From positions 124,001 to 188,000 of the forward strand of contig NZ_JAVRIF010000007.1 of NCBI RefSeq assembly GCF_031846185.1: a DNA stretch of 64,000 bases, read 5' to 3'. The notes beneath the pieces are model-generated. The model was not told where the DNA came from, ran no database searches, and worked only from the letters and a program-made list of their open reading frames with translations. The position numbers were made by a program, and so were the translations under genes. Source of the stretch: Thalassotalea_H castellviae (GTDB lineage Bacteria; Pseudomonadota; Gammaproteobacteria; Enterobacterales; Alteromonadaceae). This document shows positions 10,339 through 18,654 of this stretch, piece by piece; positions within the stretch are counted from its first letter, which is position 1, and every line of letters starts with the position of its first letter.

Positions 10339-11820
10339 ATGACAACCGAAATTAAGGTTCCCGTTTTACCTGAATCAGTTGCTGACGCAACCGTAGCTAC
10401 TTGGCATGTACAAGTAGGCGATAAAGTATCTCGTGATCAAGTATTAGTGGATATTGAGACAGATAAAGTTGTATTAGAAGTACCGGCTACTTCTGACGGC
10501 GTTATTACTGAAATATCACAAGAAGAAGGCGCCACCGTATTAGGTGAGCAAGTGATTGCAATTTTAAGTGAAGGTGAAGCAGAAGCATCTTCATCTGAAA
10601 AATCTGAACCAGCCGCGGCAACTGAATCTTCGAGCGCTTCTGAAGGTAAGGTAATCGACATTGTTGTACCTGTTTTACCTGAGTCAGTGGCTGATGCAAC
10701 GGTAGCTGCATGGCATGTTGCTGAAGGCGATACAGTCTCTGTTGATCAAAACTTAGTGGATATTGAAACAGATAAAGTCGTTTTAGAAGTGGTCGCACAA
10801 GATAATGGCGTAATTGGTAAAATTATCCATGCTGAAGGCGACACAGTATTAGGTGACCAAAAAATCGGTGAACTTAACGCAGGTGCAAAAGCAGCGGCTC
10901 CTACTCAATCGAAAGAAGAAGCTATTAGCAGCGATGAATTAGCAAGCCCATCAGTACGTCGTTTAATGACAGAAAAAGGCTTATCAGCAAGTGATGTTGT
11001 TGGTACTGGCAAAGGTGGACGTATTTCAAAAGAAGACGTTGAAGCTGCAGCTAACAAACCTTCTACACCTGCAAGTAAAGCTCCTGCTGCAAAAGCACCA
11101 GTAGCACAAGACTTAGGTGAACGTTCACAAAAACGTGTGCCGATGACTCGTTTACGTAAAACAATAGCGACTCGTTTACTTGAAGCGAAAAATTCTACCG
11201 CTATGTTAACCACGTTTAACGAAGTTAACATGAAGCCAATCATGGATTTACGTAAGCAATACAAAGACGTTTTTGAGAAAACACATGATACCCGTTTAGG
11301 TTTTATGTCTTTCTACGTTAAAGCGGTAACTGAAGCGTTAAAACGTTACCCAGCAGTGAATGCGTCAATCGATGGTGATGATATTGTTTATCACAACTTT
11401 TTTGACGTATCTATTGCAGTTTCAACGCCACGTGGTTTAGTAACTCCTGTACTTCGTGATGCTGACCAACTAAGCATGGCTGGTATCGAAAATGGTATTC
11501 GTGATTTGGCGATTAAAGGTCGCGATGGCAAATTAACCATGGACGAAATGCAAGGTGGTAACTTCACTATTACTAACGGTGGTGTTTTTGGTTCTTTAAT
11601 TTCTACGCCTATCCTAAACTTACCTCAAGCAGGTATTTTAGGAATGCACAAAATCCAAGACCGCCCAATGGCCGTTGATGGAAAAGTTGAAATTTTACCT
11701 ATGATGTACTTAGCACTATCTTACGATCACCGTTTAATTGATGGTAAAGAGTCTGTAGGTTTCTTAGTGACTATTAAAGAATTACTTGAAGATCCAACAC
11801 GCTTATTGCTTGATATTTAA
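10339..11820 (+). CDS. sucB: Dihydrolipoyl succinyltransferase (SucB) with two lipoyl domains
   Basis: E2 core of 2-oxoglutarate dehydrogenase. It carries succinyl groups on lipoyl-lysine and transfers them to CoA. Domains in order: lipoyl 1 (about 3-77, lipoyl Lys43 in [11 protein letters not shown]), an Ala/Ser/Glu linker, lipoyl 2 (about 106-180, Lys146 in the same motif), a second Ala/Pro-rich linker, the E1/E3-binding domain ([20 protein letters not shown]) and the catalytic domain ending [11 protein letters not shown] with the active-site His and Asp. E. coli SucB has one lipoyl domain and about 405 residues; this one has 493. It follows sucA by 30 bases and is the last gene before a strong terminator. 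Confidence 0.97.
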   Translation: MTTEIKVPVLPESVADATVATWHVQVGDKVSRDQVLVDIETDKVVLEVPATSDGVITEISQEEGATVLGEQVIAILSEGEAEASSSEKSEPAAATESSSASEGKVIDIVVPVLPESVADATVAAWHVAEGDTVSVDQNLVDIETDKVVLEVVAQDNGVIGKIIHAEGDTVLGDQKIGELNAGAKAAAPTQSKEEAISSDELASPSVRRLMTEKGLSASDVVGTGKGGRISKEDVEAAANKPSTPASKAPAAKAPVAQDLGERSQKRVPMTRLRKTIATRLLEAKNSTAMLTTFNEVNMKPIMDLRKQYKDVFEKTHDTRLGFMSFYVKAVTEALKRYPAVNASIDGDDIVYHNFFDVSIAVSTPRGLVTPVLRDADQLSMAGIENGIRDLAIKGRDGKLTMDEMQGGNFTITNGGVFGSLISTPILNLPQAGILGMHKIQDRPMAVDGKVEILPMMYLALSYDHRLIDGKESVGFLVTIKELLEDPTRLLLDI

Positions 11821-11857
11821 GTATTAAAATATAACTTTACTCAAGGTTATATTAATA

Positions 11858-11888
11858 AAAACCGTACTAATATAGTGCGGTTTTTTTT
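11858..11888 (+). terminator. Rho-independent terminator after sucB
   Basis: A 12-bp stem, AAAACCGTACTA (11858-11869) with TAGTGCGGTTTT (11873-11884), one G-T pair, a three-base loop and then eight T. It separates sucAB from sucCD. Confidence 0.9.
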
Positions 11889-12266
11889 GTCAATTTTTTA
11901 TGGTTATCCTTAGGGTATCGACTTTAAGTGTTGAAAATTTTGTCTGTGGTACTCATGATAATGCCGCAAAAATCACTTCAAAGCTGACAACTATTCTTAA
12001 CGGCATATTCGTCGTAACTGACTATATTTTTGTACAAAATAGTCTTATTTCGATATCTATTTCATCGCTATTTTCAACACTTATAACAAATATTACTAGA
12101 TTAAATAAAAAAAACCATGAACTAGACTATAGTATTAGCTCTAAAGACTTTGTTCTCTAGAGCTTTTGTACTATAATCGGTCGACTTTTTTCGATGGTGG
12201 TCTCTTTGTAAATGAATTTTTGCAAAAGTCTGCCATTTTCATCTACAGATAAATGGATAAAACACC
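11889..12266 (+). promoter_or_regulatory. Intergenic region carrying the sucCD promoter
   Basis: The stretch between the sucB terminator and sucC must hold the sucCD promoter. An inverted repeat AGCTCTA...TAGAGCT spans about 12136-12162, and TACTATAAT at 12169-12177 is a plausible -10 element. An open frame of 86 codons crosses this stretch but has no ribosome site or recognisable sequence and is not called. Confidence 0.45.
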
Positions 12267-13433
12267 ATGAATTTGCATGAGTACCAAGCGAAACAATTAT
12301 TCGCTGAATATGGTTTACCAGTTTCTGAAGGGTTCGCTTGCGACACTCCTCAAGAAGCTGCTGAAGCTGCTGATAAAATTGGCGGCGATATGTGGGTTGT
12401 TAAAACTCAAGTTCACGCTGGTGGCCGCGGTAAGGCTGGCGGTGTTAAGCTAGTAAAAACTAAACAAGAAATTAAAGATTTCGCTCAAAACTGGTTAGGT
12501 AAGAACTTAGTAACTTATCAAACAGATGAGAACGGACAACCAGTTTCTAAAATTTTAGTAGAAAGCTGTACAGATATCGCTAACGAATTATACCTAGGTG
12601 CTGTTGTAGACCGTGGTACACGTAAAGTTGTATTTATGGCATCTACAGAAGGTGGTGTTGAAATTGAAACTGTTGCTGAAGAAACTCCTGAGTTAATTCA
12701 CAAAGCTGAAATCGATCCATTAGTGGGTCCTCAAGCATACCAAGCACGTGAATTAGGTTTCAAATTGGGTTTAAACCCAACTCAAATGAAGCAATTTGTT
12801 AAGATCTTTATGGGTCTTGCGAACATGTTCAACGATTTTGATTTCGCTTTATTAGAAATCAACCCATTAGTTATTACTGATGAAGGTAACCTTCACTGTT
12901 TAGACGGTAAAATTGGTATCGATGGTAACGCTTTATACCGTCAACCTAAAATCCGTACTATGCACGATCCATCTCAAGAAGATGAGCGTGAAGCACATGC
13001 TGCACAGTGGGAATTAAACTACGTTGCTTTAGACGGAAACGTTGGTTGTATGGTTAACGGTGCCGGCCTAGCAATGGGTACAATGGATATCGTTAATTTA
13101 CACGGTGGTAAGCCAGCTAACTTCTTAGATGTTGGTGGCGGAGCAACGAAAGAACGTGTTGCAGAAGCATTCAAAATCATCCTTTCTGACGACAATGTAA
13201 AAGCTGTTTTAGTTAACATCTTTGGTGGTATCGTTCGTTGTGACATGATCGCTGAAGGTATTATCGCTGCTGTTAAAGAAGTAGGCGTTGAAGTGCCAGT
13301 AGTTGTACGTTTAGAAGGTACTAACGCTGAAGCAGGTCGTGCAGTATTAGCAAGCTCTGATGTAAACATCATCGCTGCTGAATCATTAACTGACGCAGCA
13401 CAAAAAGTTGTTGCAGCTGCGGAGGGCAAATAA
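12267..13433 (+). CDS. sucC: Succinyl-CoA synthetase beta subunit, ADP-forming (SucC)
   Basis: With SucD converts succinyl-CoA, ADP and phosphate to succinate, CoA and ATP. The 388 residues equal the E. coli length. The ATP-grasp fold begins [19 protein letters not shown]. Visible landmarks are the nucleotide loop [14 protein letters not shown], the metal-binding stretch [10 protein letters not shown] and the beta-alpha contact segment [16 protein letters not shown]. The last base of its TAA is the first base of the sucD ATG, so the subunits are translationally coupled. Confidence 0.98.
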   Translation: MNLHEYQAKQLFAEYGLPVSEGFACDTPQEAAEAADKIGGDMWVVKTQVHAGGRGKAGGVKLVKTKQEIKDFAQNWLGKNLVTYQTDENGQPVSKILVESCTDIANELYLGAVVDRGTRKVVFMASTEGGVEIETVAEETPELIHKAEIDPLVGPQAYQARELGFKLGLNPTQMKQFVKIFMGLANMFNDFDFALLEINPLVITDEGNLHCLDGKIGIDGNALYRQPKIRTMHDPSQEDEREAHAAQWELNYVALDGNVGCMVNGAGLAMGTMDIVNLHGGKPANFLDVGGGATKERVAEAFKIILSDDNVKAVLVNIFGGIVRCDMIAEGIIAAVKEVGVEVPVVVRLEGTNAEAGRAVLASSDVNIIAAESLTDAAQKVVAAAEGK

Positions 13434-14305
13434 TGTCTGTATTAATTAACAAAGATACTAAAGTAATCTGTCAAGGTTTCACGGGTGGTCAAGGTACATT
13501 CCACTCAGAGCAAGCACTTGAGTACGGTACGCAAATGGTTGGTGGCGTAAGCCCAGGTAAAGGCGGTCAAACGCATTTAGGCCTGCCAGTATTTAACACA
13601 GTACGTGAAGCGGTAGAAGCAACTGGCGCAACAGCGACCGTTATCTACGTTCCAGCTCCGTTCTGTAAAGACGCTATTTTAGAAGCTATCGACGCAGGTA
13701 TTGAACTTATCGTAACTATCACTGAAGGTATTCCAACTTTAGATATGGTTGACGTTAAAGTAAAACTTGAGCAAACAGGCGTTCGTATGATCGGTCCTAA
13801 CTGCCCAGGTGTTATCACGCCAGGCGAAACTAAAATTGGTATCATGCCAGGTCACATTCACTTACCAGGTAAAGTTGGTATTGTTTCACGTTCTGGTACG
13901 CTTACGTACGAAGCCGTTAAACAAACAACTGACGCTGGTTTCGGCCAATCTACTTGTGTAGGTATTGGTGGTGACCCTATCCCAGGTACTAACTTCATCG
14001 ACGTTTTAGAAATGTTCCAAAACGATCCACAAACTGAAGCAATCGTCATGATTGGTGAAATTGGTGGTACGGCTGAAGAAGAAGCGGCTGAATACATCAA
14101 AGCTAACGTTACTAAGCCCGTTGTATCTTACATTGCTGGTGTTACTGCACCTGCTGGTAAGCGTATGGGTCATGCTGGAGCAATTATCGCTGGTGGTAAA
14201 GGTACAGCTGACGAGAAATTTGCTGCTCTTGAAGCTGCAGGTGTTAAAACGGTTCGTTCTTTAGCGGATATCGGTGTAGCACTTAAAGAGAAAACGGGTT
14301 GGTAA
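13433..14305 (+). CDS. sucD: Succinyl-CoA synthetase alpha subunit (SucD)
   Basis: CoA-binding and phosphohistidine subunit of succinyl-CoA synthetase. The N-terminal Rossmann domain has [23 protein letters not shown] near residue 247 holds the histidine that is transiently phosphorylated, and [13 protein letters not shown] [10 protein letters not shown] forms the power-helix region. At 290 residues it is of normal size. It overlaps sucC by one base and is followed by a strong terminator. Confidence 0.98.
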   Translation: MSVLINKDTKVICQGFTGGQGTFHSEQALEYGTQMVGGVSPGKGGQTHLGLPVFNTVREAVEATGATATVIYVPAPFCKDAILEAIDAGIELIVTITEGIPTLDMVDVKVKLEQTGVRMIGPNCPGVITPGETKIGIMPGHIHLPGKVGIVSRSGTLTYEAVKQTTDAGFGQSTCVGIGGDPIPGTNFIDVLEMFQNDPQTEAIVMIGEIGGTAEEEAAEYIKANVTKPVVSYIAGVTAPAGKRMGHAGAIIAGGKGTADEKFAALEAAGVKTVRSLADIGVALKEKTGW

Positions 14306-14337
14306 TCAGCTTTTGATTGCAAACTGTTATTCTTAAT

Positions 14338-14377
14338 AAAAACCCGCATTTTCTAATAGAGAATGCGGGTTTTTTTA
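14338..14377 (+). terminator. Rho-independent terminator of sucCD
   Basis: A very long stem in which AAAACCCGCATTTTCT pairs with AGAGAATGCGGGTTTT around an AAT loop, followed by T7. It marks the end of the TCA-cycle block. Confidence 0.93.
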
Positions 14378-14428
14378 TGTATTCAAAAAGAAGTTTGTTT
14401 GATGAGTATATAGCTCCCATCTATTTAT

Positions 14429-15328
14429 TTATATATTGCTAAGTTTTATTTTTATTGGGTTATCAATAGATAATGCTTTGTTATCTTTTGGATCCCAGTC
14501 TAATTTGGTCAATTTTGTTAATACATCAGGCATGTCGAATTCTTCATCAAAAGAAAGTACTTTTTCCAAGCAATTTAAAGTTGTTTTTATTTCATAGATA
14601 ACCTGAACAATGTTAACTTCATTTTTTTTAAGCTTCTCTTTTAACGAGACGAGGGAATATTCAGTGTCATTGAATTTAAAACTATTTCTAATATTTAGTA
14701 ATGTTTCATATGTAACCAATATAAGGTTAAATGACTTATCTGTGTATTCATTTTCTGTGAATTCACTATTTTTTAACGAATCTACAAATCGTTCTAATTC
14801 CATAAGCGTTTGATGAATTTTTTGTAAGGCGACTATTAAGTTTTTAATTAGATTTTCATCAATACGGTATGAGCCATCTTTGGAATTTGGAAATAACATT
14901 TTATGTAGCTTTCTAATACTTACAAACTCTTTATCAATGTTTTCATCTTTTAACATGCCATTGAATTCTTCAAGGTGCTTGTAATAATTAACAAAACTAT
15001 TATGCCCTTTACTTGCCTTAATTTGTGCTATGGTTTGTTCTGAACGGTGTTGGGCAGCGTAAATCGCACCAAATGGGATTAATAGTGATAGTACACCTAA
15101 AGGTAATTTATAGCTTGTAATGAAGGTTTCAAAACAAGTAGCAGACATACAGCCAGTATATTTTTCTGTTGTTGTAACTCCGAATATTAAAATTATTGAA
15201 GTAATAAGAATTATTGAAAAAGTGAGCCAAACAATACCTAACTGGAAAAAGCTTTTATAAGGAGAAAATACGCGATACTCCTTAAATTTACTCCAATACA
15301 ATTTCATTTTATTCCATTCAAATGTCAT
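14429..15328 (-). CDS. Two-TM membrane protein with a long helical cytoplasmic domain, function unknown
   Basis: I do not recognise a named family. Residues about 27-51 and 76-94 are strongly hydrophobic and flank a short loop with two cysteines (GCMSATCF). AAQHRSEQTIAQIKASKGHN then leads into ~190 charged, mostly helical residues. The layout of a membrane hairpin, then HRSEQT, then FVNYYKHLEEF recalls uncharacterised proteins common in accessory regions of marine bacteria; that likeness is from memory and no role follows from it. AAAGGA lies about ten bases before the ATG. It sits alone between the sucCD terminator and the hairpin repeat region, on the opposite strand to sucCD, and looks like an accessory gene. 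Confidence 0.7.
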   Translation of the reverse strand: MTFEWNKMKLYWSKFKEYRVFSPYKSFFQLGIVWLTFSIILITSIILIFGVTTTEKYTGCMSATCFETFITSYKLPLGVLSLLIPFGAIYAAQHRSEQTIAQIKASKGHNSFVNYYKHLEEFNGMLKDENIDKEFVSIRKLHKMLFPNSKDGSYRIDENLIKNLIVALQKIHQTLMELERFVDSLKNSEFTENEYTDKSFNLILVTYETLLNIRNSFKFNDTEYSLVSLKEKLKKNEVNIVQVIYEIKTTLNCLEKVLSFDEEFDMPDVLTKLTKLDWDPKDNKALSIDNPIKIKLSNI

Positions 15329-15529
15329 ATTGAATTATTCCTTTATACTTGATTTTTATGAAAATATAACACAAAGATGAATTAAAGGGGGCGGTGACAT
15401 TTGATATTTATTATCGTTATTAGAAAAAAACTTTCTAATCTTTATTTAATTAAAGGGGTCGGTGACAGTTGGTAATTGTTATCACTTAAAAATAAACCCT
15501 TTATAGTATTGGTTTCTTCTCATAATTGT

Positions 15530-15859
15530 ATTGTCGCGGTGGCGACGACACCCAAAGGGAGACTGCCTCCGGCCTCCCTTTGGAAACCCTCGGAGCTGCT
15601 GAAAAATGTATTCTTCTTAAATTTAACCTGCGATAAGCTATCACTCAGAAGGCACATCCATGTGCCACTTCGCTTTGCTATCATCCATGATAGCAATAGC
15701 AGCGCAGGTTCTATTTATTCAGCATTTTTCCAAGCAGAGTTTATGCTTCGTTCTAGTTTTTATTTAATTGCTAGATTGCTCTTTGTATTAGGTTCATTTC
15801 TTGATGTGACCTCGCTATCGAAACGAGATGTGCAGTTTTAACCAATCCCCATCTCAGGG
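15530..15859 (+). repeat. Structured repeat copy A (forward)
   Basis: It opens with a terminal module: hairpin GTCGC-GGTG-GCGAC, then CCCAAAGGGAG facing CTCCCTTTGG, then CCCTCGG. A long inverted-repeat body follows. The outer stem is CTGCT-GAAAAATG (ending 15608) with CATTTTTC-CA-AGCAG (15723-15737). The inner stem is AACCTGCG (15625-15632) with CGCAGGTT (15703-15710). Two apical hairpins are GGCACAT-CC-ATGTGCC (15651-15666) and GCTATCAT-CC-ATGATAGC (15677-15694). The tail carries GAAACGAG...GCAGTTTTAACCA and CCCATCTCAGGGG. Open frames through it are by-products of its symmetry. Confidence 0.85.
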
Positions 15860-15961
15860 GAATTAAAGGGGTCGGTGACATTTGAAATTAAAGGGGTCGG
15901 TGACATTTGATATTTATTATCATTATTAGAATTAAAGGGGGCGATGACGTTTAATTAGTAA

Positions 15962-16206
15962 AATTGTCGCGGTGGCGACGACACCCAAAGGGAGACTGCC
16001 TCCGGCCTCCCTTTGGAAACTCTCGGAGCTGCTGAAAAATGTTGTTCTTCATTCATCATCAATATTCGAGCTAACGTTCAGATAGCACATCCATGCGCTA
16101 CTTCACTTTGCAGGCGTCCTGCCAGCAATAGCTGATATTGATTATTCATTCAGACATTTTTCCAAGCAGAGTTTATGCTCCGTTCTAGTTTTTATTTAAT
16201 TGCTTG
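15962..16206 (+). repeat. Structured repeat copy B (forward, tail missing)
   Basis: The terminal module is almost identical to copies A and C, but the body has diverged with pairing kept. The inner stem is ATCAATAT (16058-16065) with ATATTGAT (16135-16142), continued by AGCTA (16069-16073) with TAGCT (16129-16133), instead of the AACCTGCG/CGCAGGTT of A and C. Apical hairpins are TAGCACAT-CC-ATGCGCTA (one mismatch, 16083-16100) and GCAGG-CGT-CCTGC (16110-16122). The copy ends at TTTTTATTTAATTGCTTGAT and lacks the A/C tail; a linear motif follows at once. Confidence 0.85.
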
Positions 16207-16361
16207 ATAGAAATAAAGGGGTCGGTGACACATGCGTCTCATTCGTATTCTATGGCAATCAATGGGATCAGATCGTTTGATTTGTTCTTGTTAAATACTT
16301 TCTAATATTACTTTATATTCTCATTAAATAATTAAAGGGGGCGGTGACGTTTAATTAGTAA

Positions 16362-16687
16362 AATTGTCGCGGTGGCGACGACACCCAAAGGGAGACTGCC
16401 TCCGGCCTCCCTTTGGAAACCCTCGGAGCTGCTGAAAAATGTAATCTTCTTAAATTTAACCTGCGATAAGCTATCGCTCAGAAGGCACATCCATGTGCCA
16501 CTTCGCTTTGCTATCATTCATGATAGCAATAGCAGCGCAGGTTAGATTTATTCAGCATTTTTCCAAGCAGAGTTTATGCTCCGTTCTAGTTTTTATTTAA
16601 TTGCTTGATTGCTCTTTGTATTAGGTTCATTCCTTGATGTGACCTCGCTATAGAAGTGAGTAGGGCGGATTTAACCTTTTCCCATGT
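16362..16687 (+). repeat. Structured repeat copy C (forward)
   Basis: Nearly identical to copy A through the module, body and the tail GCTCTTTGTATTAGGTTCAT. It differs at a few positions such as CATTCATGATAGC for CATCCATGATAGC. Upstream it shares TTTAATTAGTAAA and the linear motif with copy B, so B and C carry the same left junction while A and C carry the same right part. Its tail (GAAGTGAGTAGGGCGG, TTTTCCCATGTCAGCGG) runs directly into the stem of the inverted copy D0. Confidence 0.85.
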
Positions 16688-16903
16688 CAGCGGTTTGCTA
16701 AATTACTAGCAATGGTAGACCTCGACCCGAGACATGGATGTCGAGGGCTGCCGCGCGGAGGGACGAGCATTCGGCAGGTATCGAGGTTTACGCTAGTTGT
16801 TTAGCAAAGTATTCCGCTGTTGGGGCGTCGGAGGGGTTCCAAGGGGAGGCACGGCGGTACGTCGGCCCTTGGGTGCTGCGGCCACCGCCGCAATATAATC
16901 CGA
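16688..16903 (-). repeat. Structured repeat copy D0 (inverted)
   Basis: The same architecture read on the minus strand, with new stem sequences. CAGCGG (16688-16693) pairs with CCGCTG (16814-16819). Inside it TTTGCTAAA, ACTAGC, GTA and ACCTCGA on the left pair with TCGAGGT, TAC, GCTAGT and TTTAGCAAA on the right, over 30 paired bases. Two inner hairpins are CTCGAC...GTCGAG and CTGCCG...CGGCAG. The module at 16820-16903 is the reverse complement of the A module type, with CCAAGGGG and CCCTTGG arms and CGGCCACCGCCGCAATA at the end. It is much more GC-rich than its surroundings. Confidence 0.82.
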
Positions 16904-16912
16904 AATTTCAAT

Positions 16913-17210
16913 AAATCTAGAAAGTATTTTACTGGTTAATGAGAAGTTAAGCTTGATTAGCTAGTTAACTATAGAAACGAGCAGGGCAGTTTTAACCATT
17001 TCCCCATCTCAGTGGTGAAGGATTTATTTTTAAAGTCGTTAATCGTGTTTTTAAACTGGAGCCAGCGCAGGTACGAACATTTGACAGTTTACGATTATGA
17101 CTAAAAATTCATGCTTCAGTTTTCACTGAGTCGGGCACCGAGGGGGATGCAAGGGGGAAATGGGTGTTCTTTCCCCTTTGCGTGCTGTCGGCACACCGAC
17201 AATATGACTA
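16913..17210 (-). repeat. Structured repeat copy D1 (inverted), first of a tandem pair
   Basis: The stem runs from CTCAGTG (17008-17014) to CACTGAG (17124-17130). It encloses GAAG/CTTC, TTTTTA/TAAAAA, AGTCGTTAATCGT with ACGATTATGACT, and AAACTG/CAGTTT. The terminal module has arms GCAAGGGGGAAA and TTTCCCCTTTGC, and hairpin GTCGG-CACA-CCGAC (17187-17200). Before the stem lies the shared segment AATCTAGAAAGTATTTTACTGG...GAAACGAGCAGGGCAGTTTTAACCA. From 16913 to about 17153 it matches copy D2 almost base for base, with a 309-base period. Confidence 0.85.
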
Positions 17211-17221
17211 GAACAAAAAAC

Positions 17222-17521
17222 AAATCTAGAAAGAATTTTACTGGTTCATGAGAAGTTAAGCTTGATTAGCTAGTTAACTATAGAAACGAGCAGGGCAGTT
17301 TTAATCATTTCCCATCTCAGTGGTGAAGGATTTATTTTTAAAGTCGTTAATCGTGTTTTTAAACTGGAGCCAGCGCAGGTACGAGCATTTGACAGTTTAC
17401 GATTACGACTAAAAATTCATGCTTCAGTTTTCACTGAGTCGGGCACCGAGGGAGTTGTTAGAGGGAAACGGTGTTATTTCCCTCTATCGTGCTGTCGGCA
17501 CACCAACAATATAATCAGAAT
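17222..17521 (-). repeat. Structured repeat copy D2 (inverted), second of a tandem pair
   Basis: Near-duplicate of D1 in the body (stem CTCAGTG 17316-17322 with CACTGAG 17432-17438). Within the stem D1 reads ACGATTATGACT and D2 ACGATTACGACT. The module arms are different in sequence but still pair: GTTAGAGGGAAA with TTTCCCTCTATC, against GCAAGGGGGAAA with TTTCCCCTTTGC in D1. The end hairpin is GTCGG-CACA-CCAAC. It ends in CAATATAATCAGAA, the same outer end seen in D0 and in the solo fragment at 17605. Confidence 0.85.
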
Positions 17522-17604
17522 ATTTATTTAAGCTAGAAAGAATTTAACTAGTTTTGTGAATTGTTATTGATCAATACTTTAAATTCTCACGGTATAAAAC
17601 AGTT

Positions 17605-17637
17605 TAATGTCGCCACCGCCGCAATATAATCAGAAAG
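17605..17637 (-). repeat. Solo terminal fragment of the structured repeat
   Basis: GTCGCCACCGCCGCAATATA followed by ATCAGAAA matches the outer end of D0 without any attached body, so it is a decayed or partial copy. The remaining bases to 17858 show no further repeat, gene or RNA that I can support. Confidence 0.6.
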
Positions 17638-17858
17638 CATAACTAGGATAAAAAGTATTTTTCTCGATAAATACTTTTAAATTTAGAGCGTTATCTGCGA
17701 GCCTATTAAAGCGATAGGAAACCAACGGGTTAGGAAATCAAAAGGCTCAGATCATTTAAATAATTCGGTAACAGACTGTTCATTAGTTGATACTAAAAGC
17801 GCTTGTAAAAGCTATGCACGCAAAGTGAAATTACCTTTGCAACGAAAAAGGCTAGTCG

Positions 17859-18449
17859 TTAAGCGTTAAACGGGTAATGATCAAAACACTCGTTAATCAT
17901 TTTATCTAAATTACATTCAACGCCATCTATTTTGGCAAACGTTCTAAGTCCTGCTATTTGTACTTGAAGATACTTAGCAAGCTCTAACGCACTTTTTTCA
18001 CTATTTATTTCGCCCAGCTCTTTTGATTGTTCAATCAGCTTTGCGAATTCTTGACTTATTTCTTCAATGTGAGCTTTGGTGATATCAAGCAGTTCTTGGT
18101 TGTCGCTAGTGAGTTCATTGATGGTTTTTGTCAGCATGCACATACTGTTAGGTGCATCTTCTTTCGTGGTGATTACTTGATACTTTACAAAGTCTTTCAA
18201 TGCTTCAAGAGGAGAGTCTTTCTCTTGTTCATATTGGTGTATTAGACTAATACCTTTGTCTGTGTAGTTTCTTAAGGTTTCAATAAATAATCCATCTTTA
18301 TTTCCAAAAGCAGCATAAATGCTACCCGGCCGCATATCAATTTCATCTTGTAAGTTCCGCATAGACGTAGCATTAAAACCTTTTTTCCAATAAAGGTTAG
18401 TTGCTAAATCTATTACTTCTTGACGATCAAACTTTGCTGCTTTTGCCAT
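17859..18449 (-). CDS. TetR/AcrR family transcriptional regulator
   Basis: A DNA-binding repressor of about 196 residues. The N-terminal helix-turn-helix runs from DRQEVIDLATNLYWKKGF through TSMRNLQDEIDMRPGSIYAAFGNKDGLF, the usual TetR pattern. The rest is a helical ligand-binding and dimer domain with a cysteine (SMCML) near residue 95. The start is placed at the ATG at 18449 (MAKAAKFDRQ). A longer frame to 18536 would put one of the three palindromic operators inside coding sequence. Divergent from the AhpD-like gene at 18740, which it probably controls together with itself. The ligand is unknown. Confidence 0.9.
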   Translation of the reverse strand: MAKAAKFDRQEVIDLATNLYWKKGFNATSMRNLQDEIDMRPGSIYAAFGNKDGLFIETLRNYTDKGISLIHQYEQEKDSPLEALKDFVKYQVITTKEDAPNSMCMLTKTINELTSDNQELLDITKAHIEEISQEFAKLIEQSKELGEINSEKSALELAKYLQVQIAGLRTFAKIDGVECNLDKMINECFDHYPFNA

Positions 18450-18475
18450 GGTTTTTGAGAATCCAAATATATTGT

Positions 18476-18489
18476 TGAACAACCGTTCA
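18476..18489. promoter_or_regulatory. Probable TetR operator O1, proximal to the regulator
   Basis: TGAACAACCGTTCA, two differences from the operator at 18617, lies 27 bases upstream of the regulator's ATG and would serve autoregulation. The imperfect centre suggests weaker binding than O2 or O3. Confidence 0.65.
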
Positions 18490-18616
18490 ATTATAGAGGC
18501 GTTCATTGTGAAGGTAAAGTAAACCGCTGCTAACACAGAAAATTTTGTTTACGGCGAAAATATACTTTCCTTTATAACCAATTAAAACAGCCAGATAAAG
18601 TAAAATTACAAATTAA

Positions 18617-18630
18617 TGAACGATCGTTCA
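18617..18630. promoter_or_regulatory. Probable TetR operator O2
   Basis: A perfect 14-base palindrome, TGAACGATCGTTCA, in the intergenic region between the divergent regulator and the AhpD-like gene. Length and form are typical of operators for short TetR regulators. Confidence 0.8.
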
Positions 18631-18640
18631 AAATAATTAT

Positions 18641-18654
18641 TGAACGGTCGTTCA
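18641..18654. promoter_or_regulatory. Probable TetR operator O3
   Basis: TGAACGGTCGTTCA, one base from O2 and 24 bases from it centre to centre. The spacing is a little over two helical turns, so two dimers could bind near the same face. Confidence 0.8.

Larger units (their letters stand above)
15381..16352 (+). repeat. Dispersed linear motif ATTAAAGGGGTCGGTGAC(ATTTG), seven copies
   Basis: Near-identical copies start at about 15381, 15449, 15862, 15887, 15931, 16211 and 16331, all in the same orientation. The consensus is ATTAAAGGGGTCGGTGAC, often followed by ATTTGATATTTATTAT. Variants have GGGGGCGGTGAC, GCGATGACGT or CAGTTGG endings. Copies at 15862 and 15887 are in direct tandem. Two copies (15931 and 16331) run straight into the long structured repeats B and C through the same bridge TTTAATTAGTAAA. 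Comparable GGGGTC-type motifs occur beside REP-associated tyrosine transposases in other marine bacteria; that link is recalled knowledge, and no such transposase is present here. Confidence 0.75.

Noticed and set aside
11900..12160. 86-codon frame between sucB and sucC
   Set aside because: Directly after the terminator T run, no ribosome site, AT-driven composition of Ile, Ser and Thr, and no recognisable domain.
15476..15841. 121-codon open frame within repeat copy A
   Set aside because: It is created by the palindromic repeat, and the antiparallel frame at 16332-16517 in copy C arises in the same way. No ribosome site, no conserved protein features, and the bases covary as stems.
15381..16352. 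CRISPR array
   Set aside because: Motif spacing is irregular (25 to about 400 bases), flanking sequences are themselves repeats, and there are no cas genes.
15530..17521. Integron attC array
   Set aside because: attC sites also conserve fold over sequence, but I find no matched RYYYAAC/GTTRRRY core pair at the copy ends and no cassette ORFs between copies.
15530..17521. Retron or group II intron
   Set aside because: No reverse transcriptase gene within or near the repeats, and no group II domain V-like hairpin recognised.
18450..18536. 29-residue N-terminal extension of the TetR regulator
   Set aside because: It would encode across an operator palindrome and has no family likeness; the ATG at 18449 gives a normal TetR N terminus.
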